Of a stretch of 64,000 nucleotides of DNA, positions 9,225 to 18,063 are shown piece after piece. The DNA is from Bacillota bacterium (GTDB taxonomy: Bacteria > Bacillota > Limnochordia > Darwinibacteriales > DTU012): the NCBI GenBank assembly GCA_012520795.1, contig JAAYNP010000003.1:1-64000 (forward strand), written 5' to 3'. Both the position numbers and the translations under genes were made by a program. Position 1 is the stretch's first letter. Each line of letters begins with the position of its first letter. The notes under the pieces are model-generated. The model did no database searches. It was not told the origin of the DNA and saw only the letters and a list, made by a program, of their open reading frames with translations.

Positions 9225-10178
9225 TTAGTCAAACAGCTTGCTTACAGGAAGTTCTTCAAAAATCCTTCTGATGGCTTCTGCAAACAAAGCTGCGACTGAC
9301 AATACCGTCAGTTTGGGGAACCGCTTGTCCGGTATAATGTTGATTGTATCAGTCGCTATCACTTCCTGGATTACACTCTCCTGCAAAAGCTGGGGTGCCT
9401 GCCCGGAAAAGACCGCATGAGTGCAGCAGGCGTAGACCGTTTTGGCGCCGTTGTCGATCAAAGCCTGTGCGCCTTGGATGATCGTCCCTCCGGTATCGAT
9501 TATATCGTCAAACAACACGCATGTTTTTCCCTGTACATCACCAATAATATTCATCACTTGGGATACGTTTGCGGCCGGACGGCGCTTGTCTACGATGGCC
9601 ATGGGGCAGTTGAGGCGTTTGGCCAGGGTGCGCGCCCGCACAACCCCTCCCACATCCGGGGCAACAACAATGTAATTGTCAAGCTCCTTGGATTTTAAGT
9701 ACCTCTCAATAATGGGCATCGCCCTCAGGTTATCCACCGGGATGTCAAAGAAACCTTGAATTTGGTCGGCGTGTAAATCCATGGTAACCACTCTGTCGGC
9801 ACCAGCCGCAGCCAGCAGATTGGCTACCAGTTTGGCGCCAATGGAATCACGGGGTTGGGTCTTCCGATCCTGGCGGGCATAACCATAATAAGGAATAACT
9901 GCGGCAACCATTTTGGCTGAAGCCCGTTTGATGGCATCAATCAACAGCAGCAGTTCCATCAGGTGGGTATCCGTAGGCTTATGGGTGGGTTGAATGATGA
10001 ACACTTCGTGGCCCCGCACTGTTTCCAGAATTTTGATGCTGATCTCGCCGTCCTGGAACCGACCGACTTCCGCTTTACCCAGCTCTACGCTTAAACAGGC
10101 GGCGATATTCTTGGCCAACTCAGGATTGGCATTACCGGTGACTAACTTCAGCTTTTTGTCATAGTGACTGACTCTCAC
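9225..10178 (-). CDS. prs: Ribose-phosphate pyrophosphokinase
   Basis: GRFQDGEISIKILETVRGHEVFIIQPTHKPTDTHLMELLLLIDA, YYGYARQDRKTQPRDSIGAKLVANLL, DDIIDTGGTI. Confidence 0.98.
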   Translation of the reverse strand: MRVSHYDKKLKLVTGNANPELAKNIAACLSVELGKAEVGRFQDGEISIKILETVRGHEVFIIQPTHKPTDTHLMELLLLIDAIKRASAKMVAAVIPYYGYARQDRKTQPRDSIGAKLVANLLAAAGADRVVTMDLHADQIQGFFDIPVDNLRAMPIIERYLKSKELDNYIVVAPDVGGVVRARTLAKRLNCPMAIVDKRRPAANVSQVMNIIGDVQGKTCVLFDDIIDTGGTIIQGAQALIDNGAKTVYACCTHAVFSGQAPQLLQESVIQEVIATDTINIIPDKRFPKLTVLSVAALFAEAIRRIFEELPVSKLFD

Positions 10179-10181
10179 TTC

Positions 10182-11540
10182 CTAGCCCTCCATTTTGTTC
10201 CATCCCTCTTTGTTTACCTGCCGTGCCCTGGCAATGGCCAGGCTGTATTCGGGTACATCCTCGGTCACGGTTGAACCTGCTGCCACATAAGCTCCCTTGT
10301 TGAGCCTGACGGGAGCAACCAGGTTGGAATTGCTGCCAATGAAGCAGCGATCCTCAATGATGGTCTGATGTTTCTGCTTTCCGTCATAGTTGCAGGTAAT
10401 CGTGCCGCAGCCAATATTCACACGGGAGCCGACGATCGCGTCCCCGATATAACTCAGGTGCGGTATCTTGCTCTCGTCTGCCACCTGGCTGTTCTTTACT
10501 TCCACAAAATCACCTATCCGGCAGTGGGATCCGATCACAGTGCCCGGCCGGATGTAAGCAAACGGTCCCACAGTTGTATGGCCGCCGATCCTGCCCTGAA
10601 GGACCACTGCCTGTTCAATGATAACATGATCCGCAAGCTCCGCAGCTTCCAGGCGGACATTAGGCCCCACCAGGCAATTTGCCCCGATTTTGGTGCCTTT
10701 TTGGATGTATGTATTCGGGTAAATGATTGTATCGTTTCCGATTTCACAATCCGGTTCGACATAAGTCTGTTCAGGGTTGATGATGGTCACACCGTTGAGC
10801 ATGTGCCGATGGCAAATGCGGCGCCTCAGCAGCTGCTCGGCCTGGGACAACTGGATCCGGTCATTGACACCCAATGCCTCCTCAGGATCCGGCAAAGCAT
10901 AAGCGGCGACCGTATGCCCGTCCCGGACAAGCCCTGATATGACATCGGTAAGATAATACTCACCCTGTGCATTGTCGGGTGTTATTTCAGCCAAGTATTG
11001 GAATAATAGCCTGCTGTCAAAACAAAATGTGCCTGTATTTATCTCTTTAATCTGTTTTTGGGGTGGTAAAGCGTCTCTTTCCTCCACAATCTGCTGCACA
11101 TGGCCGGCTTCATTTCTGATCACCCGGCCGTATCCCCCGGGATCACCAACCACAGCGGTGACCACCGCGGCAGCCGCCTTTTGCTCCTGGTGGAAAGTTA
11201 AAACATCCTTGAATGTTTCCGCCCTAAAAAGCGGCGTGTCTGCACATGCGACCAATACCGGGCCGTCTACACCAGCCATCATCTCCCGGCACTGATCAAC
11301 TGCGTGGCCGGTCCCAAGCTGTTCTGCCTGGACTACATAATTGATGCCGGGTACAGCTTGGCGTACCTGTTCGCCGCCGTGCCCGATCACAAGATAGATC
11401 CGGTCAATTCCAGCAGCCCGGACACTGTCGGCTGCTAACTTGACCATCGGCACCCCGCAGACTTTGTGCAGCGGCTTGGGAAGCTCCGATTTCATCCTTT
11501 GCCCTTGCCCTGCGGCCAAAATAATCGCGCTGGCTGTCAA
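10182..11540 (-). CDS. glmU: Bifunctional UDP-N-acetylglucosamine pyrophosphorylase/glucosamine-1-phosphate acetyltransferase
   Basis: (M)TASAIILAAGQGQRMKSELPKPLHKVCGVPM; left-handed beta-helix C-terminus; probable TTG start with SD gggggag. Confidence 0.97.
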   Translation of the reverse strand: MTASAIILAAGQGQRMKSELPKPLHKVCGVPMVKLAADSVRAAGIDRIYLVIGHGGEQVRQAVPGINYVVQAEQLGTGHAVDQCREMMAGVDGPVLVACADTPLFRAETFKDVLTFHQEQKAAAAVVTAVVGDPGGYGRVIRNEAGHVQQIVEERDALPPQKQIKEINTGTFCFDSRLLFQYLAEITPDNAQGEYYLTDVISGLVRDGHTVAAYALPDPEEALGVNDRIQLSQAEQLLRRRICHRHMLNGVTIINPEQTYVEPDCEIGNDTIIYPNTYIQKGTKIGANCLVGPNVRLEAAELADHVIIEQAVVLQGRIGGHTTVGPFAYIRPGTVIGSHCRIGDFVEVKNSQVADESKIPHLSYIGDAIVGSRVNIGCGTITCNYDGKQKHQTIIEDRCFIGSNSNLVAPVRLNKGAYVAAGSTVTEDVPEYSLAIARARQVNKEGWNKMEG

Positions 11541-11646
11541 TCGCTCTCCCCCTTTGCAGTTGGATTTCTTTGACAATTTCATCCTTCGTGATTAAAAAAC
11601 CATTTCCCTGCAAGAAACAACCTAACACTAACATTTTGCCCCAAAA

Positions 11647-11669
11647 TAAAAAAAGCCCTCGATTCGAGG
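11647..11669 (-). terminator. Intrinsic terminator downstream of tRNA-Gln
   Basis: Minus strand CCTCG-AAT-CGAGG-GCTTTTTTTATTTT. Confidence 0.8.
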
Positions 11670-11680
11670 TGGAATAAAAA

Positions 11681-11755
11681 TGGCAGGGGTGACTGGATTC
11701 GAACCAGTGATCCTGGAGTCAGAGTCCAGTGCCTTAACCGCTTGGCCACACCCCA
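11681..11755 (-). tRNA. tRNA-Gln (anticodon CTG), CCA encoded
   Basis: Minus strand TGGGGTGTGGCCAAGCGGTTAAGGCACTGGACTCTGACTCCAGGATCACTGGTTCGAATCCAGTCACCCCTGCCA; cloverleaf folds by eye, 1-72 is T-T. Confidence 0.93.
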
Positions 11756-11805
11756 ATGTCCATTAACAGTATAGCAAAATGCGTAGGAGAGGTCAACTGT
11801 AAAAA

Positions 11806-13599
11806 TTAGAGCTCCGGGAAAAACATCGCCTCCATGAAGTGCTCTTGGAAATCTGCCCGGGCTGACAGTTCAATATACGTTATCCGCTGCTTCAAACCGG
11901 CGATTCTCGCTTTGGCACCCCGATCCAGAAGGTATTGTTTTGCCCCCGCCCCGGCACCATTGCCCAATTTCACCACTTTTTTCAGCAGGGTTTTGGGGAT
12001 CAGGCCCAGGACCGCGGCGCTCTCAGGGTTGATGTAATTGCCAAACCCTCCCGCCAGGTAGAGCCGGTCAATATCCGTTTCCCTGATGGCTGCTTCCTTC
12101 ATCAGGATGCGGATCCCAGCGGCAATCGCACCGGCTGCCAGCTGGTATTCTCGCACATCTTTTTGAGTTAAAAAGATTTCCTTGCCGGGGATGACGCGGT
12201 ATGCCCGCTGCCCCAAATATTCTGCCAACCGCCCCTCTGCCCGGCCTTCCTGAAATGCGCCTGTAGAGCTTATGATGCCCTGGGAATACAGGGCGGCTAT
12301 AATATCCACCAACCCGGAGCCGCAAATGCCTTTGGGTTCCTGGTTGGCTATGATTTGACAGCTGATTTCACCGTTTGCCTCCACTTGATAACCTGCAATT
12401 GCCCCAGGAGCCCCGATCATGCCAAAGGTGATGTTGGCTCCTTCAAACGCCGGCCCTGCCGCTGCCGAACAGGCGAAGGCCCGCTCTCTGTTCCCGAGAA
12501 CAATCTCTCCGTTGGTGCCGATGTCCACCAGCAGGCGCCATTTCTCCGATTCAAAGTCGGCAGCCAGCAGATCGGCAATGATATCTGCCCCGACATAACC
12601 GGATACGGACGGCAGCAGCTCGACCAGCCCTTCAGGATAGATCTCCAGGCCCAGTTCCCGACCGGATAACTCCAACCCATCTGTAAAAACCGGCACATAA
12701 GGGGCGTTGGCAATGCCGGCGGCGCTGACGCCAAGCAGCATGTGGAGCATTACTGTGTTGCCGGCAACGGCGGCGTGGTAGATCCTGGCCGGATCGATGC
12801 CGTGCCGTGAGGCCAGGTGGCGAATACCTTCGTTGAGAGCTTTTAGTAATGTTTGCTTCAGTTCGCGGCAGCCTTCAGCATGGTTGATTGTGTAGTCGAT
12901 CCGGGAAATCACATCAGCGCCGTAGCGGCTTTGGGGATTGGCAAAAGCATAAGCCCCAACTTGTACTCCGTTCGCCAGGTTGATCAGGTAAAGCACTACT
13001 GTGGTGGTGCCGATATCAACAGCAATGCTGTAAGGAACGGCTTTCTCCTTGCCGGCTTCGCCATCGTCAACAGCAATGACTTTATCGCCTTTATAGGTGA
13101 CCAGCAAGTCCAGTTTCCGGCTTAATTCGCCCAAGCGGCGCAAGGCTTCGGGTGCAGCCTCCCTGCAGCCCAACTGCTGCTGCAACCTGCTCCAGCAATC
13201 ATGCTGCCGATCGATCCGGGGCTGTTCCAGACGGATCTCTTCCTGTCTGATGTGGGGATCTGGCTGGAAATCACCGGCAAGCCCATCCGCAAGGATCACC
13301 AGCTGTTGAGCTGGAGAAAGGTCGACTTCCAAATCGCCGGTGACTTGGATCTGGCATGCCAGGCGGATGCCGTCGTCGATTTGAGCCTGGGTAAGATGCT
13401 TCCTTTCCGAGGCCGTCACTGTCCCGGCCCGGCCCCGCACCCTGGCCAGGCACTTGCCGCACCGGCCCTTTCCCCCGCAAGGGCTGTATACACTGTGGCC
13501 ATGCTGATGCAAAAGCTCCAGCAAATTGGCTCCAGACGGGCACAGGATGGTTTCAGCCCGGTTCTGAAAGCGGATTTTGACTACCCATTTGGCTGCCAT
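11806..13599 (-). CDS. ASKHA-family protein with N-terminal 2Fe-2S domain (RACo/RamA-like corrinoid activator, DUF4445)
   Basis: N-terminal CGGKGRCGKCLARVRG...LACQ; ASKHA core YSIAVDIGTTTVVLYLINL, LLVDIGTNGEIVLGN, LYLAGGFGNYINPESAAVLGL. Confidence 0.88.
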   Translation of the reverse strand: MAAKWVVKIRFQNRAETILCPSGANLLELLHQHGHSVYSPCGGKGRCGKCLARVRGRAGTVTASERKHLTQAQIDDGIRLACQIQVTGDLEVDLSPAQQLVILADGLAGDFQPDPHIRQEEIRLEQPRIDRQHDCWSRLQQQLGCREAAPEALRRLGELSRKLDLLVTYKGDKVIAVDDGEAGKEKAVPYSIAVDIGTTTVVLYLINLANGVQVGAYAFANPQSRYGADVISRIDYTINHAEGCRELKQTLLKALNEGIRHLASRHGIDPARIYHAAVAGNTVMLHMLLGVSAAGIANAPYVPVFTDGLELSGRELGLEIYPEGLVELLPSVSGYVGADIIADLLAADFESEKWRLLVDIGTNGEIVLGNRERAFACSAAAGPAFEGANITFGMIGAPGAIAGYQVEANGEISCQIIANQEPKGICGSGLVDIIAALYSQGIISSTGAFQEGRAEGRLAEYLGQRAYRVIPGKEIFLTQKDVREYQLAAGAIAAGIRILMKEAAIRETDIDRLYLAGGFGNYINPESAAVLGLIPKTLLKKVVKLGNGAGAGAKQYLLDRGAKARIAGLKQRITYIELSARADFQEHFMEAMFFPEL

Positions 13600-13737
13600 C
13601 TCCACTGCCTCCACCTGCCTTGACTCATTCCGTGGTTCGTTTTCCTAATTGGCCCCCAATGAAAATGCCGGGCCTTTTCCTACCCAGCATTTAATTCTGC
13701 CAAATTAATGTGAACTCCTCTAATCAAGCAATGCTCA

Positions 13738-14775
13738 TTAATACTTGCCGTATTCCTTTGCCATTCTGACGATTGTCCTGGCATGCTCAAGACCCAGGTT
13801 GGCCGGGTACTCACAACCGGTTGCCAGGATAAACCCACCGCCCGCTTTGTAGTCGTCGATCTCCCGGCGGCATTCTTCCTCCAGTTCTTCCTGAGTGCAG
13901 GTAAGCAGCCAGGTGGGGGGAATCCGCCCGATCAAGGTCACCTGGGATCCATATTTTTCCTTCAATTCCCGGGGTGACTGGCAATCATCGGGAAGGTGGA
14001 GGAATGAAATGGCCACTGGCTTCATGGTCTCAATCTGGGCATCAAAATAAATGCCGTTGCCGCAGTTGTGGATCATCACTTGGCAGCCGTGTTTTCTTAT
14101 CCGTTCTGCGATGCGCCTGACATACGGGCCTTCAAACTCAAGCCACATAGACTTGCTCATAATCGACTGGGATGCATAAAGAGTATCCAGCATAATCGCG
14201 GGAACGCCTGTGGCAGCCAGGGCATCAACATACTCCAGCAGAGTTTCGGTTACCGCTGCCACTCCATTTTTGACAGCATCCGGATCATCAAGAATATCCA
14301 TGAACAGATCGGCCTGCCCCCGCATCATGCTTAAGACCCCCAACGGGCCAAAGACAAAGGCCACCACCGGTACATCAGCGCCTTTGCTGTTCATCAGGCG
14401 GCCGCAGAGCTCGACCATGCCCTTCATCCTGATGGAATCTATAAACCTGATTGGCTGCAGAGCATTGATATCAGCGGTGTTTTTCAGCATGTAACGGTTA
14501 AAGTCCGGATGGGCTGCTTCGTTTTCCGGATAGATCACCGATTGGCCGAAATCCGCGGCTTCCACCGATAGATCGATCAAAGTGCAGATAACATCCAGAT
14601 CAAACTCTTCAGTAACCTTTTCGTAAGCTTCAGCACAGACATCCATATCGGTGCTCCACCGCGGATAAGATGCACCAACCAATTTCCTGGCGACACCGCA
14701 CATCAGCGGATAAACCGGAACTCGATCCGCTTCCTTGTGCTGCAGTGTTAAAGTCACCCGTTCTATAGGCTTCAT
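13738..14775 (-). CDS. Uroporphyrinogen decarboxylase (URO-D) superfamily protein, possibly a corrinoid methyltransferase
   Basis: MKPIERVTLTLQHKEADRVPVYPLMCGVARKL...IHNCGNGIYFDAQIETMKPVAISFL...GGGFILATGCEYPANL. Confidence 0.83.
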   Translation of the reverse strand: MKPIERVTLTLQHKEADRVPVYPLMCGVARKLVGASYPRWSTDMDVCAEAYEKVTEEFDLDVICTLIDLSVEAADFGQSVIYPENEAAHPDFNRYMLKNTADINALQPIRFIDSIRMKGMVELCGRLMNSKGADVPVVAFVFGPLGVLSMMRGQADLFMDILDDPDAVKNGVAAVTETLLEYVDALAATGVPAIMLDTLYASQSIMSKSMWLEFEGPYVRRIAERIRKHGCQVMIHNCGNGIYFDAQIETMKPVAISFLHLPDDCQSPRELKEKYGSQVTLIGRIPPTWLLTCTQEELEEECRREIDDYKAGGGFILATGCEYPANLGLEHARTIVRMAKEYGKY

Positions 14776-14924
14776 GGTATCCCTCCCGATTCTTGCGTAA
14801 CACATCCGCTCCCGTCTGTCTGGCAGCGTTCTGAGTAAGCGGCGGATCTCATATTAATCATAACAAACATGATGGGAAACATATTGTAATAATCCCGGTG
14901 ATTTTTATACTATTTTTCCCAGTT

Positions 14925-14963
14925 AAAAAAACTCCCCGGCACTGTGACAGTGCTGTCAGGGAG
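14925..14963 (-). terminator. Probable terminator downstream of purR
   Basis: Imperfect inverted repeat ctccccggcactgt-gac-agtgctgtcagggag with an adjacent A-tract on +, i.e. U-tract on minus. Confidence 0.65.
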
Positions 14964-14994
14964 CTTCTCAGGCTATAAATGTGGACTGCTTGAC

Positions 14995-15807
14995 TTATGG
15001 CTTAATCCAGGCAGCCGGCACTGCCTGGACACTCTGATTGGCTGGATCGATCTCCTCAAGGCAGATAAAAGATACATAGTCTTTGACGAGCTTCGCCGCG
15101 GGCCGTTTTGTCTCGATAAGGATGCCCATCCCCACCACGTCCGACTCGAATTCCGCCATCAGCTCTGTCAATCCCCGCAGAGTCCCACCGGCCCGCATGA
15201 AGTCGTCAACAAGCAGCACCCGGGATCCTTCAGGCAAAGCTCTCCGGGCAAGGGACATGGTTTGAATCCGCTGGGACGATCCGGACAGATAATTGACAGT
15301 GACAACGGAGCCGTCAACGGCCTGTGAAATCCTGCGCACGACCACCATGGGCACGTTCAGGTAATGGGCGGTGGCCATTGCCAGCGGGATACCGCTTGTC
15401 TCCACCGTGACAATATACTGCGGGGCAGCCGCGGCAAAGTAAGCGGCAAAGATTTCACCAATTTCATCAATCACCACAGGATCAGATGTGAGGTCGTTCA
15501 AATAAATGAATCCGCCCGGAAGGATTCGCCCGGGATCCGACAGCTTCCGGCACAGCCGGTTGATGCGGGTGAACAATTCCGTACCGGATATTTTCGGCAC
15601 GTACCGCACTCCGCCGGCAGCCCCCGGCAGCGTTTCTATCTTCCCCATTCCCATGTCGGCGAAAGCTGCTTTGATCACTGCCAAGTCTTCACTGAGGCTT
15701 GATTTTGCCGCTCCAAACATCCGGGCAAAATCAGTTAGAGAGAACAAATGATAAGGGCGTTGGGTAAGGGTTTTGGCAATAACTGCAATGCGGTGACTCC
15801 GGCGCAT
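14995..15807 (-). CDS. purR: Pur operon repressor PurR
   Basis: MRRSHRIAVIAKTLTQRPYHLFSLTDFARMFGAAKSSLSEDLAVI; PRTase motif RVLLVDDFMRAGGTLRGL. Confidence 0.95.
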   Translation of the reverse strand: MRRSHRIAVIAKTLTQRPYHLFSLTDFARMFGAAKSSLSEDLAVIKAAFADMGMGKIETLPGAAGGVRYVPKISGTELFTRINRLCRKLSDPGRILPGGFIYLNDLTSDPVVIDEIGEIFAAYFAAAAPQYIVTVETSGIPLAMATAHYLNVPMVVVRRISQAVDGSVVTVNYLSGSSQRIQTMSLARRALPEGSRVLLVDDFMRAGGTLRGLTELMAEFESDVVGMGILIETKRPAAKLVKDYVSFICLEEIDPANQSVQAVPAAWIKP

Positions 15808-15823
15808 GTTCCACCTCCTGACA

Positions 15824-16576
15824 TTACGGCTGGCTCAACACCCTTTGGGCCAGTTCCCAATCACTTGGTTTGTCGACATCGGTGCCGATTTGAGGATATG
15901 AGGTTATCACTGCCGTCGCATTGATTCCAAAAAGGTGTTTGACCCTGCGCTCAACTTCCGCAATCCTAAGGCAGCGGAAAATGAACTTGACCAGGATCCG
16001 AAAACCCAGTAATTTGACAATATCAAACGGTTTTTTCCTTAAAACAACCACCCGCTGGATCACCTGTTTGGAGCCTTGAACGAACTTAGGTGCCACTAGC
16101 ACCATGTTACCGCCGGTATAAGTGCCATCCTTAAGCTTCACATAAGTCCGGGCCACCCCGGGGTAGACTGCTTCATTGGCATCCTTGCTGACAATAGGAT
16201 AAAACAAATCCTGGCTTTGGCCCTGGCAGCGGGCGAGAAAATCATCCACAGCGGCGGATGCCAGCATGGGAATATCCGATGTGACAACCAGCACATGGTT
16301 TTCCGTCCCCAGATAGTTCAAGCCGATTTCTATGTTCTCCACCAAGGATTCGCCGCATTCCAGCAAGACTGCGTCGTCGTCTATCTGCCCTTTGAACTCG
16401 GGATAACCGACCACAACAATCCTGCGGATCTGTGCCGATCCTTTGAGGGCGTCAATCACATAATTCACCATTGGCCTACCATTTATCGGGATCAACGCTT
16501 CATATGGGCTGGAACTGACTTCCCGCAGTTTACCGTCGTTTTTTGCACCTGCAAGGACTATCGCATCGACTTGCAT
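15824..16576 (-). CDS. NTP transferase domain protein (MobA-like), conserved neighbour of ispE/purR
   Basis: MQVDAIVLAGAKNDGKL...EALIPINGRPMVNYVIDAL...VVTSDIPMLASAAVDDF. Confidence 0.8.
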   Translation of the reverse strand: MQVDAIVLAGAKNDGKLREVSSSPYEALIPINGRPMVNYVIDALKGSAQIRRIVVVGYPEFKGQIDDDAVLLECGESLVENIEIGLNYLGTENHVLVVTSDIPMLASAAVDDFLARCQGQSQDLFYPIVSKDANEAVYPGVARTYVKLKDGTYTGGNMVLVAPKFVQGSKQVIQRVVVLRKKPFDIVKLLGFRILVKFIFRCLRIAEVERRVKHLFGINATAVITSYPQIGTDVDKPSDWELAQRVLSQP

Positions 16577-16589
16577 CGTTGTGCCACCT

Positions 16590-17453
16590 CTATTCCTTTA
16601 CGACTGAAATCCCGGCAACCCATGGCTTGGTGATCGCCATCCAGCACTGATCCTGCCAGCCTGCGACAAACTGGGCGGCCAACCGGCGCGAGGTAAAAAC
16701 ACCCACTACGGTAGGGCCGCTTCCCGACATCATGCTTGCTTTTGCGCCGGCTCGTACCATCCGCTCCCGCCAAAGGCCGATTTCGGGGACAAATGACGTG
16801 CTGATCGGTTCCAGGGCATTCCCAAAGTAGCGCGTTATGTCTTCTCCCTGGCGCAGGGCTTGAACCAGCCTGCTGGTGTACCGATCGCCAAAGTCACTTG
16901 GTTTCAGAGCCTGAAACACCTCTTTGGTACTGATCGAGGGATTGGGCTTGGCCAGGACAAATTCAAAACAGTCGACCAGCGGGAGTTCGGTGAGTTGTTC
17001 TCCGATTCCTTCAGCCAACAAGGTTCCGCCTTGCAGACAAAAAGCCACATCGGCACCTAGTTTCACTGCCAGTTTTTGCAGCCCGGATATACAGAACGGA
17101 GTCCCGTACAGTTGGTTCAGCGCCCACAAAACGGCAGCTGCGTTGGCGCTGCCCCCAGCCAATCCAGCTGCTATTGGCAGGTTCTTCTCCAAGATAATCC
17201 TGGCACCCTGTGTAAGCGATGCTGCTTCGAAAAACCGCTGCGCCGCCTTATAGGCCAGGTTTTCTTGAGCTGGGATCGAACTGATGTTAACCTGTAGATC
17301 GATTCCTGCTGCTGTTTTTGAAACTGTTAGTTTGTCTGCCAGGGCAATGGACTGCATGACGCTGCGGATCTGGTGGTAACCATTGCTGTAACGGTCCAGG
17401 ATATCCAGGCTCAGGTTGATCTTGCCGTGGGCTTTGACTACAATCGACTGCAT
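16590..17453 (-). CDS. ispE: 4-diphosphocytidyl-2-C-methyl-D-erythritol kinase
   Basis: AHGKINLSLDILDRYSNGYHQIRSVMQSIALAD; KNLPIAAGLAGGSANAAAVLWALN; MSGSGPTVVGVF. Confidence 0.97.
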   Translation of the reverse strand: MQSIVVKAHGKINLSLDILDRYSNGYHQIRSVMQSIALADKLTVSKTAAGIDLQVNISSIPAQENLAYKAAQRFFEAASLTQGARIILEKNLPIAAGLAGGSANAAAVLWALNQLYGTPFCISGLQKLAVKLGADVAFCLQGGTLLAEGIGEQLTELPLVDCFEFVLAKPNPSISTKEVFQALKPSDFGDRYTSRLVQALRQGEDITRYFGNALEPISTSFVPEIGLWRERMVRAGAKASMMSGSGPTVVGVFTSRRLAAQFVAGWQDQCWMAITKPWVAGISVVKE

Positions 17454-17525
17454 GCATTCACCTCATTACGTTTCAATTATTCCGCATGAGGGGAATTTTT
17501 CCTGCAATTATTTGGCGGATGTTCG

Positions 17526-17957
17526 CTAGTGGTGTAAGATCAGCCAGGCACTGAAGGCCATCAGGCCAATGCCAATCCCTTTCCACCAATTGAATGGAAT
17601 CGGTTCCAGACCGAACAGCCCCAAATGGTCTATGAAGGCGGCCGTGGATACCTGCCCAACAATGATGGCGGTGGTGGCCGCCGCCACACCTGTCTGCTCG
17701 ATGCTTACCATCACTCCATAGACTATGCCCACGCCAAGAATCCCTCCGATGAAATTGTACCAGGGTACACTCGGCAGCATCTGCCACTGGGATTTGCCTA
17801 CACCGAACAGCAAGAGCGCCAGGGCAAATGCTGTCCCCACCAGATGGACGATAAAGGTTCCGGGCACAAGGCCGATTTTCTTGCTTAGTGCAGTGTTCAG
17901 CGAACCTTGAACTGCCATGGCGATACCTGAGACAGCTGCTGCAACCAATGCCAGCAT
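17526..17957 (-). CDS. DMT-family transporter (YdcZ/DUF606-like)
   Basis: Four-TM MLALVAAAVSGIAMAVQGSLNTALSKKIGLVPGTFIVHLVGT...GVAAATTAIIVGQVSTAAFIDHLG. Confidence 0.8.
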   Translation of the reverse strand: MLALVAAAVSGIAMAVQGSLNTALSKKIGLVPGTFIVHLVGTAFALALLLFGVGKSQWQMLPSVPWYNFIGGILGVGIVYGVMVSIEQTGVAAATTAIIVGQVSTAAFIDHLGLFGLEPIPFNWWKGIGIGLMAFSAWLILHH

Positions 17958-18063
17958 TTCTATTACCTCCTTGCCTTGCGCAATCAATCCGTCTTATTAT
18001 TACCCTTTTTTGCCAAATTAAAATGGGCCGGTGGCGACCCATTTCCAAATCATGCTGTCTGGG

